Under the pieces are notes generated by a model. The model had not been told where the DNA came from. It worked only from the letters and a program-made list of their open reading frames with translations, and searched no databases. 64,000 nt of DNA, from NCBI GenBank assembly GCA_016169945.1, contig JADLSH010000061.1, positions 1,488,001 through 1,552,000 on the forward strand. The letters run 5' to 3'. The stretch is from Trachythela sp. YZ-2020. Taxonomy: Eukaryota > Cnidaria > Anthozoa > Malacalcyonacea > Clavulariidae. Shown here piece by piece: positions 33,564-41,339 of the stretch; position 1 is the first letter of the stretch; the number at the start of each line of letters is the position of its first letter. The translations under genes were made by a program, and so were the position numbers.

Positions 33564-33806
33564 TTACCCCTCATGTGTGTATACAGGAACTAAAATAAAG
33601 TACACTTTCTGTACTTGTGGGGAAATTGAAGTCAAATGTTTCCCCCTTTTTTTTTTACACCATTGTACCACCTTTTTGAATTCCTTACGCCTTTCTATAC
33701 TCATCTGATCTGGGTTGTACATTTCTTCACAAGGCATAGGACCCACATAATCTTGGTTACATTCACTCGACATTTGTAAACCAACACCTGGTTTACAAAT
33801 ATCCAT
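33564..33806 (-). CDS. 80-aa protein of unknown function
   Basis: I choose ATG 33,806 (MDICKPGVGLQMSSECNQDY); it lies 6 bp after the stop of the upstream SAP/coiled-coil gene, typical of compact viral packing. The middle is basic (ERRKEFKKVVQWCKKKRGKH). No domain recognised. Confidence 0.5.
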   Translation of the reverse strand: MDICKPGVGLQMSSECNQDYVGPMPCEEMYNPDQMSIERRKEFKKVVQWCKKKRGKHLTSISPQVQKVYFILVPVYTHEG

Positions 33807-33811
33807 GTAGA

Positions 33812-34309
33812 TCACCACCAGGGGTTTTCCGGTTTCTTTTTCCTTTTGTTATATTCCAAGGCTTGTAAATTATCACAAACCCCATCCTCCAATTTAAGTC
33901 TTTCTTTTAAGGATTGTTTTTGGTGTGCTTTAAGCTCCTGGTTTAACTTTTGGATACTAGCTGTTTGGATTTCGTTGTTCTTTTTTAATTTGTGCATACT
34001 TGTTTGTAGCGTTGTAATATCCTTAGTTAACTTATGGATCACTTCGTCATACATTACATTCTTATGTCTTAACTCTTCTTTTAATTCCAATGGTTGTGTT
34101 TCAATGTGCTCGCTACGCTGTGTTTTGCTATCGCTACGCTGTGTTTCGTTGTGTTGTGTCTTGTTACGCTCGTCATCACGCTGTGCATCCAGGATTCTTT
34201 CTACAAACACTTTTTTGTTATGTTTCCCATAGTTTCTAGTGTTTGTAAAACCAAGGTTTCTCCCAATATTACGCAACTCTAATATAGGTTTTTGCATTAA
34301 AGACTCCAT
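33812..34309 (-). CDS. SAP-like and coiled-coil protein (165 aa)
   Basis: Start chosen at ATG 34,309 (MESLMQKPILELRNIGRNLG) because upstream codons are repeat-derived. Residues about 6-42 fit a SAP motif (helix PILELRNIGRNLGF, then NKKVFVERIL), a DNA-binding helix-extension-helix. Residues 45-70 contain a repeat-rich NETQRSDSKTQRSEHIETQ linker. Residues about 75-150 form a strong coiled coil (HKLTKDITTLQTSMHKLKKN). A DNA-associated scaffold role is inferred. First gene of a minus-strand run. Confidence 0.65.
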   Translation of the reverse strand: MESLMQKPILELRNIGRNLGFTNTRNYGKHNKKVFVERILDAQRDDERNKTQHNETQRSDSKTQRSEHIETQPLELKEELRHKNVMYDEVIHKLTKDITTLQTSMHKLKKNNEIQTASIQKLNQELKAHQKQSLKERLKLEDGVCDNLQALEYNKRKKKPENPWW

Positions 34310-34429
34310 TACTTTATGTATATTGTGCGTTTTGTGTATGTATAGTAGTGTGTACAGGTGTGTTTTGTGTACAGGTGTATTTTGTGTGTGGATGCATGAT
34401 AAGTCTAACAATACTTATGGACCAAACCT

Positions 34430-34525
34430 TAACAATGTGGGAGATCATTGGAACAATGTGGGAGATCATTGGAACAATGTGGGAGATCATTGGAACAATG
34501 TGGGGGATCATTGGAACAATGTGGG
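34430..34525. repeat. 21-bp tandem repeat, four copies
   Basis: GTGGGAGATCATTGGAACAAT repeats from about 34,437 with one variant (GGGGGATC). The flanking GATAAGTCTAACAATACT recurs at 35,039, so this is an expanded copy of the leader in front of the 35,080 frame. Confidence 0.8.
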
Positions 34526-34588
34526 TAAAACTACCACATAAAGTTGCGGACCATTAGTATGCAAAGTGCAAAAAAAACAAGTTTAAAG

Positions 34589-34957
34589 TTAGTTTTTCTC
34601 TGGTTCTTCCTCTAAGTCTGAGTCTGAGTCTGGATAGTGGTAAACAGTACAAGTAGGATCCAACTCGTATTTATAATCCGGATCCATTGCAAGACGCTCC
34701 TCTATAATCTCTTGGTCCGTAATATGGCGAATTTCTACATTCTCTACTAACACACCATCCTTCCATCGTAAAAATCTTGGTTTTCTTTGTGGTTCTTCCT
34801 CTAAGTCTGAGTCTTCCTCTGAGTCTGAGTCTTCTGAGTCTGAGTGGTAAACAGTGCAAGTAGGATCTAACTCGTATTTATAATCTGGGTCCTCTATAAT
34901 TTCTTGGTCCGTAAGGGTTAACACACCTCGTGGTTTTCTCTCTGGTATGGAATGCAT
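34589..34957 (-). CDS. acidic protein with internal duplication (122 aa)
   Basis: ATG 34,957 (MHSIPERKPRGVLTL). A unit TDQEIIE..DPDYKYELDPTC followed by TVYH and an acidic DSDLEEEP stretch occurs twice (about residues 16-58 and 80-120). The two DNA copies are nearly identical, indicating recent tandem duplication. Function unknown. Confidence 0.6.
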   Translation of the reverse strand: MHSIPERKPRGVLTLTDQEIIEDPDYKYELDPTCTVYHSDSEDSDSEEDSDLEEEPQRKPRFLRWKDGVLVENVEIRHITDQEIIEERLAMDPDYKYELDPTCTVYHYPDSDSDLEEEPEKN

Positions 34958-35079
34958 ATTTATTAAAATCTTGTCTTATAAAACAACTATCTTATCCTTC
35001 CTTGATCTATTGTGTACAGTGTGTACAGGTGTGTTTTTGTGATAAGTCTAACAATACTGATGGGACGAACCTTAACAAT

Positions 35080-35250
35080 ATGGGTACATGGAAAGTCATA
35101 AAAGTATATAGTGAAAATGGAGGTGTTTGTCACAATGACTTGGTGACCCACAACCACAGTTTGCACCTTGTAGACCCAAATTTGTTTTCATTACCTAAAT
35201 GGGTAATGAAAAGATATACTTTAGATGTCTCGTTGTTTACACTTAAATAA
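35080..35250 (+). CDS. 56-aa protein of unknown function
   Basis: ATG 35,080 (MGTWKVIKVYSENGGVCHND), then LVDPNLFSLPKWVMKRYTLD to a stop. Its 3' end overlaps the opposing family gene by about 30 bp. No domain; moderate coding look only. Confidence 0.35.
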   Translation: MGTWKVIKVYSENGGVCHNDLVTHNHSLHLVDPNLFSLPKWVMKRYTLDVSLFTLK

Positions 35251-35607
35251 GTTACCTGTGTATTTGTCAAACAGTTCGTTATTAACTTTGTTAACGGCAT
35301 GTTCAAAACTTGTAATATATTTCTCTTTGTGCTCATCATAGACTAAGGATTTTAACCTAACATAAGTTTTTTCATTTTTAATGAATGTTTGATCTTTTTT
35401 ACCATTTTTATGTTTGTTTGAGACCTTGCCTGTTTTTGGGTTAGTATATGTCATATGTGTTAAATCTTTCTCATAGATCTTACACCATTTGGCTTCTGAT
35501 GATGTTAGTATGTGTATTTTGGGTGGATTTGCACTTACTATTCTTTTTCCTTCTGATAGTCTTGGTGGTTGTGGGTTTTTACAATATTCACAGTCTTGGT
35601 GTTTCAT
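35221..35607 (-). CDS. divergent CKYWE-family protein (128 aa)
   Basis: Start chosen at ATG 35,607 (MKHQDCEYCKNPQPPRLSEG), since the ORF upstream overlaps the previous gene. It keeps the Cys pair, the PPKIHILTSSEAKWCKIYEK core (Y and E conserved, W shifted), TNPKTGK and the YITSFEHAVNKVN segment. It is the only minus-strand member and the most diverged, suggesting the family is old within the element lineage. Confidence 0.6.
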   Translation of the reverse strand: MKHQDCEYCKNPQPPRLSEGKRIVSANPPKIHILTSSEAKWCKIYEKDLTHMTYTNPKTGKVSNKHKNGKKDQTFIKNEKTYVRLKSLVYDEHKEKYITSFEHAVNKVNNELFDKYTGNLFKCKQRDI

Positions 35608-35665
35608 ACTCTCTTTACTTCCTCCATGTTTTTGGAATAGTGTGATTCGTACAGATCTACAACAA

Positions 35666-36010
35666 CTAACACCCAATTTTGTATCTTATCCCTCCTTGAT
35701 CTAACAAAAACTCTACTTCCGAACCTGTTTTTGATAGAAAAACAGATGATTGTTTTAAATAACTCTTATTACTATTTACGCGATCCATTAAATTATTATT
35801 AATCACTAATATTAACTTTAAAATATCATACTCTCTCTTATTACCCACAACAGGATGTAATACTACTATACGAGATTTTTTATCATAATGCGTGTTTAAA
35901 TTTGTATCGTAACACTTTTTCGTTCTAATAAGACAAGCTAATATTATATAACGATCATCGGGTACTTTTGTAAAGTTAGTTATATCTGCAGTATGAAGGT
36001 GTTTTACCAT
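35666..36010 (-). CDS. 114-aa protein of unknown function
   Basis: ATG 36,010 (MVKHLHTADITNFTKVPDDR), 8 bp after the stop of the preceding minus-strand gene. Mostly alternating hydrophobic/charged segments (YIILACLIRTKKC, RIVVLHPVV, ILKLILVINNN), consistent with a small alpha/beta protein. No family recognised. Confidence 0.6.
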   Translation of the reverse strand: MVKHLHTADITNFTKVPDDRYIILACLIRTKKCYDTNLNTHYDKKSRIVVLHPVVGNKREYDILKLILVINNNLMDRVNSNKSYLKQSSVFLSKTGSEVEFLLDQGGIRYKIGC

Positions 36011-36018
36011 TTTTTTTT

Positions 36019-36609
36019 TTAAATCTCATGTTTTTTAGTCTCCAACATTTCTTTTTTAATAGCAAGTATCTCTTTTTTCCGTTCAAACAACTCTTCTGCT
36101 TGCCTTATCTTTCGTTCTCTTACCTCTTGTCTTTGTAAATCACCTCTTGTTTTTGAACTTTCTGTTTTACATGGACATAACTTTTCGTACTCTTTACAAT
36201 TTTTATGCATCTTGTACACTTGTCCTTCCTCTTTGTACAAAGCGTTGTTATTAAACATCATGCATACATAACTTGATGTTTTAGGCATAGAATATTCCAT
36301 ACATTTAATGTCCATTGGACTAACACTATGCCACCATTCGTGTTTTTGGAAAACTGTGCAGGACATATGTTTTTTATTTTTATTGCCAACTCTTGGACAT
36401 CGTAGTCTATCAAGTCTTACAAGGCTTTCTCCTTTTTGTATTTTGTCTTTTTGATCTAAAAGAAACCAACCACCATTGTACTTATTATTATTTGTATCCG
36501 TTATAATGATGTTATCTAAACCATACTTTTGTTCGACCGAGTAATCTTGTATTGTAAGTATGGTTCCGATAGGTAGACTTACCAAACTTGGAATTTTCTG
36601 TTTTTCCAT
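36019..36609 (-). CDS. 196-aa protein of unknown function
   Basis: ATG 36,609 (MEKQKIPSLVSLPIGTILTI). The N-terminal region (IGTILTIQDYSVEQKYGLDN, IIITDTNNNKYNGGWF) looks like a small beta-barrel domain. The middle has scattered Cys and His; the C-terminal third is a charged helix (REVRERKIRQAEELFERKKE). It is divergently arranged with the RPB5-like gene across 55 bp, which probably holds a shared promoter with T-rich tracts. No homologue recognised. Confidence 0.65.
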   Translation of the reverse strand: MEKQKIPSLVSLPIGTILTIQDYSVEQKYGLDNIIITDTNNNKYNGGWFLLDQKDKIQKGESLVRLDRLRCPRVGNKNKKHMSCTVFQKHEWWHSVSPMDIKCMEYSMPKTSSYVCMMFNNNALYKEEGQVYKMHKNCKEYEKLCPCKTESSKTRGDLQRQEVRERKIRQAEELFERKKEILAIKKEMLETKKHEI

Positions 36610-36664
36610 TTTTTTTTACATAACTCTTTTAACAACACACTAACGATTACATGGAAACGCATAC
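36610..36664. promoter_or_regulatory. 55-bp divergent intergenic region
   Basis: Lies between the 196-aa gene (left) and the RPB5-like gene (right). It has a T8+ run next to the left ATG and no clear TATA box. Confidence 0.45.
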
Positions 36665-37180
36665 ATGGGTATAACATTAGATAAGAAAGTACAAATGACT
36701 TTTGAACCAATCCTTTCAAAAATGATGCAGTCCAGAGGATACAAAAGTATTACATTAGTAGATGATAAACTAGTTGCTAAAACGCCAACAGGAAAAATAG
36801 TTTGTGCTATCGTACAGTCGTTTGGTAAAATTACTATTAATATTTTAAGGAACTTCCTTCTACCATGGATGAATAAGACAAACATAACACATTCCATTAT
36901 TGTTTGTGTTGGTGCAACCGTAAGAATTCGTAACATTATTAAGGAGTCCAATCTTATAGTCGAAATATTTAGTCCTGACAGTCTTATATTTGACATTACA
37001 AAACATAGACTACAACCTAAATTTGAAAAAATTAATACCGATCAAAGTGTATACAAAGATTATGGCTCCCTGTTAACTTCGGATCCTATAACAAAGTGGT
37101 ATAACTGGTCAGTTGGGGATGTAATTAAAATAACCAGACAAGACAAAAGTATATACTACAGAGTGGTTAGAAATGTGTAA
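36665..37180 (+). CDS. RPB5-like DNA-directed RNA polymerase subunit (171 aa)
   Basis: The C-terminal 75 residues carry the RPB5 assembly-domain pattern: FDITKHRLQPKF, then LLTSDPITKWYNWSVGDVIK, then YYRVVRNV at the end. In RPB5 these correspond to the NITEH-L-P, DP-AR-Y and G-VVKI...YR elements. The N-terminal part (MMQSRGYKSITLVDDKL...VCAIVQSFGKITI) fits the jaw domain. The length is shorter than the cellular protein (about 210 aa) and similar to viral forms. RPB5 genes are common in Nucleocytoviricota such as asfarviruses and mimiviruses. No other polymerase subunit is seen here. Intact frame, no introns, in contrast to the host genes. Confidence 0.8.
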   Translation: MGITLDKKVQMTFEPILSKMMQSRGYKSITLVDDKLVAKTPTGKIVCAIVQSFGKITINILRNFLLPWMNKTNITHSIIVCVGATVRIRNIIKESNLIVEIFSPDSLIFDITKHRLQPKFEKINTDQSVYKDYGSLLTSDPITKWYNWSVGDVIKITRQDKSIYYRVVRNV

Positions 37181-37189
37181 AGTGTTTTT

Positions 37190-37487
37190 TTTTCAACACG
37201 CTTAAAGTGTGTTGAAAAATACCTTCTACAAAGGATTGGAAACTCCCGTTTACCACGAATTTAGGGGTGACTCAATCGGTCACCCCTTACAAATCACTAA
37301 CATGCTTTTCTCTTTTGGTGTTTTGCTTTGTCAATGTAGTACATGGGGTGTGATAGATAGAATATAACAAGTATAATTAGTTTTTGTTTGTTTGTAAAAG
37401 CAAACAAAAACATGTTGTGTTACTGTACAACAACCTATTTGGTTTAATCAACATATTATTTTTATTTTAAAAACATAATTTAAAAAG
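37190..37487 (+). other. intergenic stretch with remnants of a family gene 3' end
   Basis: A hairpin of TTTTTTTCAACACGCTTAAA and the GTGTTGAAAA complement follows RPB5 (possible terminator). Then GGGGTGACTC...GGTCACCCC. At 37,333 a TGTAGTACATGGGG remnant matches the Cys-pair tail of the family. The third stem-loop leader follows. Confidence 0.45.
37380..37411 (+). promoter_or_regulatory. stem-loop leader, copy 3
   Basis: GTTTTTGTTTG, then 10 bp, then CAAACAAAAAC, again after an AACAAGTAT motif. The frame starting right after it at 37,412 is only 11 codons long. Confidence 0.6.
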
Positions 37488-38334
37488 ATGCAATCAAAGT
37501 TAGGAGACCATACAAATTGTAAGTACTGTAATAGCCAAAAACCTACAATTAAGGATGCAAAGGACCTTGTAAACAAAGACCCACCAAAAATACAAAAGCT
37601 TACGCAAAAGGAAGAAGAATTTTGTAAGTACTGGGAAGAAAACTTAACAAGCACAGGTGGTAAAAATCCGGATTCAAAAATAACTATTAAAAAACATGGA
37701 TATACATACAAATATTGTTTAAAAACTTACAACTCTTACAAACCTTATGTATGGGATTTTATAAAAAACAAGTACAAGTACACTACTTTGTTTGAAAATG
37801 CTGTTACACAAAAGTTTAAAAAGTTAAATGAAGGCTATTTTTTACAAGTTACAAGATTGTAAACGCACCTCTAAAACAGCAGATGTTAAAATGTTATTTA
37901 AAATAATGGATACAAACATTATTTGTAAAATATGTAAAAAAATAACTATTAAAACTAGACACTATCCATCCTATGCTTATATGTTGTGTAACGGGGTAAT
38001 TTGTTGTGGTGGTAAATACTGCTACTGCTCTACAAATAATCCTGGTAGCGTAAATTTTAAATGTGACGAGTGTGGAACACAGTTATATTTTAGTTATCCA
38101 TGGTCTGGTAATCTTGACTATAATAGTGTTTATTTTAATGAAGAACATATTAAAAAAGTTAAACACCCTACCATACTGTTTGGAGACCACACAAATTGTA
38201 AGTACTGTTATGATCCAATTAAAATGGATACAAAAAAGTTTAAGAAGTTAACACAAGTAGAGTTACAAAAGTGTAAAAACATTACCGAAGAAGTTATTAC
38301 CAAAGAAGCCAAGTTACTGTTAATTATATTATAA
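37488..38334 (+). pseudogene. CKYWE-family gene with zinc-ribbon tail, frame-shifted at T6
   Basis: The first frame (37,488-37,862) starts MQSKLGDHTNCKYCNSQKPT and has LTQKEEEFCKYWEENLTSTG. At a T6 run (37,838-37,843) the frame slips. The second frame continues with YKLQDCKRTSK, then ICKICKKITIK, GGKYCYCS, FKCDECGTQ (paired Cys, ribbon-like), then a partial second family unit GDHTNCKYC and CKNITEE to 38,334. It is one gene interrupted by a homopolymer indel; not joined here. Confidence 0.65.
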
Positions 38335-38339
38335 GTAGT

Positions 38340-39550
38340 ATCTAACGAGCAATTTGATTGGCTAATGCGCGTGCTTTATGACGCAATAAAGCACGGCCAG
38401 CGTTTTCATTTTTCTCACTTCGTCCCCGCTTGTTAAATTTTCCTCGGAATTGTCAATACAATATGAACAAAATTATAATAGTTTTAAATCCAAAGTCTGT
38501 CAAAAAGCAAGAAAAAATAGACCTAAACGAGATGGAAAAAAGCCAGCCAACAAATAACAACGGAACATAAACGGCGAATAAAGATTCGTAGCTGTTTCTG
38601 AGTTTGAAATATACTTTTTTGCTTGAAAGTTGGCATTCAACGGCGACAAGAAACGCGAAAATCTGTACTATTTTGACATATAAAGGTACAAAAACTGTTT
38701 TTAAACACAAACCAAACCAAATTTATCCACAGTTCTAGGTGCAAAAATTAAAATTAACCATTTTGGCATTGATTTAGATATAAACAATATGTGTACAGTT
38801 TTTAAGCTGTCAAGATGCAACGACAAAAACCTACACAAATACGACATGTTTATGCATTTCTTGACAGTTTGTCTGAGAAAATGTTTAACCACCAACCACT
38901 GAACTAGCAAAAAACACAAAAAATATTCAAACAGTACCTTCAAACAAAACTGCCTGATATATTTGGTTCAAGATGAAAAATCAACTTGACAGCCAATGTC
39001 ATCAAAGCAGCTTGACAAAACGGAAAAACCCTTCGCTTTTATACGAATCCAGGACAATAGTGAAGCAGAACAACGAAAAACCAATCTGTCTATCATTGTG
39101 CACTATATTTGAAAAAATTTCAACAGTTTTTGTGCCTTTTTAATCCCTAATTTTTGTTGAGTTGCAAGTTTTTCGCTCCTTCGCCGGCCAGAATTCAAGT
39201 TTGTAGTTGTTGCCAAGCAATGAAAACATTAAAAAGCTTGCGAGTGACGTCAGTGATTACATGTTAGGAGAATATCAATATTGATCTTTGAACAAAATTG
39301 TTTACTGTGCTTATATACCACGTATAATATAAAAGAATTAAAAAACTCGTCTTGTGCCGTTATGGTGTAATAATGCACTCGGGGGAATGTTGGGAGAATA
39401 CTCGAGAAGCGTGTAAAACACTCGGCTACGCCTCGTGTTTTACAAGCTTCTCTCATATTCTCCCAACATTCACCCCTCGTGCATTATTACACCATAACGG
39501 CACGCGACTCGTTTTTTAATTCTTAAATATAACATAAACTTATCGAAGCC
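38340..39550. mobile_element. host-type non-coding DNA inserted in the element
   Basis: Composition and content change: no viral-type ORFs or motifs until AACAAGTATTAG reappears at 39,585. It includes a GTGCTTTATGACGCAATAAAGCAC hairpin near 38,370, divided here as GTGCTTTAT and ATAAAGCAC arms, and a clear palindromic MITE at 39,328-39,525. The exact edges are unknown. Confidence 0.55.
39328..39525. mobile_element. hairpin MITE inside the insertion
   Basis: Arms start AAGAATTAAAAAACTCG and contain GCCGTTATGGTGTAATAATG with its complement, around a CTCGGCTACGCCTCG centre. Similar style to host hairpins at 13.7 and 15.6 kb. Confidence 0.8.
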
Positions 39551-39604
39551 ACAATATGTGGTACACACAAAAACAGTAACAGTAACAAGTATTAGGTAGT
39601 TATA

Positions 39605-40430
39605 GGTTTTAAAACATTTTATTTTTAAAACCTTGCATGTACACAGAGTCTCTTAAACATGGAAACATGGAAAATTCCATATTTGTGTTTTTACACTTAT
39701 TATTTTAGGCTTATTGTGGGGTTTGGTACTTACACACTCTTACACTTGTACTCTTACTTTAAACATGGAAACATGGAAAATTCCATATTTGTGTTTTTAC
39801 ACTTATTATTTTAGGCTTATTGTGGGGTTTGGTACCTATTTAAACTCTGTGAAACATATATTTGTGTTTTACCACACTTATTATTTTAGGCTTATTGTGG
39901 GGTTTGGTACTTATACACTCTTACCTTGTACTCTTACTTTAAACATGGAAACATGGAAAATTCCATATTTATGTTTTTACACTTATTATTTTAGGCTTAT
40001 TGTGGGGTTTGGTACTTACGAGAAAATGTTTGACAAGTATGTTTGAGAAAATGTTTGACAAGTATGTTTGAGAAAATGTTTGACAAGTATGTTTGAGAAA
40101 ATGTTTGACAAGTATGTTTGAGAAAATGTTTGACAAGTATGTTTGAACTTGTGTTTTGTACACTTTCTCTCTTGGACTTACACACTCTTGTGTTTTGTAT
40201 CCAGTCTTAGACTTGTACTTCCACTCTTGGTCTTATACCCAACCTTCTTAAACATGGAAACATGGAAAATTCCATATTTGTGTTTTTACACTTATTATTT
40301 TAGGCTTATTGTGGGGTTTGGTACTTATACACTCTTACCTTGTACTCTTACTTTAAACATGGAAACATGGAAATTCCATATTTGTGTTTTTACACTTATT
40401 ATTTTAGGCTTATTATGGGGTTTGGTACAC
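39605..40430. repeat. hr-like repeats at the right end, inverted relative to the left array
   Basis: Units CCATATTTGTGTTTTTACAC, TTATTATTTTAGGCTTATTG and TGGGGTTTGGTAC recur with GGAAAATTCC cores near 39,670, 39,778, 39,957 and 40,265. The innermost two copies are part of the inverted repeat; the others lie inside it. Confidence 0.75.
40019..40147 (+). repeat. 25-bp tandem repeat, five copies
   Basis: Unit GAGAAAATGTTTGACAAGTA plus TGTTT. Its complement resembles the AAACATACTTG repeats at 26.6 kb. Confidence 0.85.
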
Positions 40431-41272
40431 TATCTGTGTGTATGGATAGGTTTTAAAACATTTTATTTTTAAAACCTTGCACATTCACAATCTGGATTTG
40501 TACAAGACTCACAATAGTCACAGTTTATATGACACTCATCACACCACTCACACTCACACTCACCCTTGCAAGATTTATCACCCTTACAATAACACAATCT
40601 ACCACATTCTTTGTCACACTCGTCACACTTACATTTTCCTTTACAATAATCATTTCCTGCACACTCACATTTACACTTATTATCTTTATACATTGCCTCA
40701 CATGGACCACAATCGCAACAACACTCCTTGTTATCTTTTTCATGACCTAAGTCACAAGTCGAACACCATCCACACATACACTCGTCACTTTCCTCTTGGT
40801 CTATGTGATCAGTGTATATGTTAAGATCATATGTCTTATACGAACAGTATGGACAGTAAAACTTAATTTTTTTACCATTGTGTGTAGTTTTTACATGAAG
40901 TTGGATTTCATTTAAATTACCATAGTGTTTACACTTGTTACACATGTATTTGTTCCCCAAACTTACTATCTCGATATAAGCCATTTTATTTCATGTACTT
41001 ATACATGTCCTTATATACCCAATGGTCCCCCGGTGTTTGAGTCCAACAATTTTTTAAAACATGGTTTCAAACATGGTTATGCAACAATTTTTTAAAAATA
41101 TTTAAAAAAATATTTTATGCAACAATGTTTTACAATAGTCTCCCGTGTGGTGGGTGGTGGATGGTAGTAGTAAGGGAATCGGGTGTTGGTGCCGCCACAA
41201 TGTCTGGGATTTGGTGGGTGTCTAGACATATGTCTAGACAGAAAGTGCCGTCAAGTGTCCATCATTACTACT
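40247..41272 (-). repeat. right terminal inverted repeat
   Basis: Reverse complement of the left repeat, with a second intact copy of the Cys-rich gene and its TATA box. Confidence 0.9.
40469..40984 (-). CDS. Cys-rich zinc-finger protein, right-repeat copy (171 aa)
   Basis: Same protein as at 25,043 with start MAYIEIVSLGNKYMC. It lacks one DECDEC unit and gains a CECEW unit relative to the left copy, both multiples of three bases. Fingers, Cys runs, TATA box and 3' palindrome are conserved. Two intact copies at opposite ends transcribe inward from the termini. Confidence 0.85.
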   Translation of the reverse strand: MAYIEIVSLGNKYMCNKCKHYGNLNEIQLHVKTTHNGKKIKFYCPYCSYKTYDLNIYTDHIDQEESDECMCGWCSTCDLGHEKDNKECCCDCGPCEAMYKDNKCKCECAGNDYCKGKCKCDECDKECGRLCYCKGDKSCKGECECEWCDECHINCDYCESCTNPDCECARF

Positions 41273-41278
41273 CACGGA
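41273..41278. repeat. target-site duplication CACGGA, right
   Basis: Identical to 24,702-24,707, directly outside the right terminal repeat. Confidence 0.9.
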
Positions 41279-41339
41279 GTTTAAGAAATTCAAAATGTTG
41301 CACGCTTGAATTTTTGAAAACTGTATCGAGCCACCTTAA

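Larger units (their letters stand above)
24708..41272. mobile_element. 16.6-kb Polinton/Maverick-type virus-like insertion of unusual gene content
   Basis: The outer ends read AGTAGTAATGATGGACACTT and its exact complement. A perfect 6-bp duplication CACGGA borders the insertion. Inverted repeats are about 1 kb. AG...CT ends, long inverted repeats and 6-bp duplications are hallmarks of Maverick/Polinton elements and adintoviruses. Inside are about 15 short intact ORFs plus broken ones. I searched by eye for integrase, capsid proteins, FtsK-like ATPase, adenovirus-type protease and polymerase catalytic motifs and found none; only the pre-polymerase region survives. An RPB5 homologue and a private multigene family are present. 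It could be a defective copy, a satellite that borrows replication functions, or an undescribed lineage. Confidence 0.9.
23756..41335. mobile_element. GGTGGCTC-type TTAA MITE interrupted by the 16.6-kb insertion
   Basis: The left part (23,756-24,707) starts GGTGGCTCACTACAC and contains the same internal palindrome as the intact copy at 17,268. The right part (41,273-41,335) ends ACTGTATCGAGCCACC followed by TTAA. The two halves are separated exactly by the virus-like insertion and its target duplication, so the MITE was here first. Confidence 0.75.

Noticed and set aside
24708..41272. Assembly contamination by a free virus
   Set aside because: Target duplication, split host MITE and host-type MITE inside the element show genomic integration.
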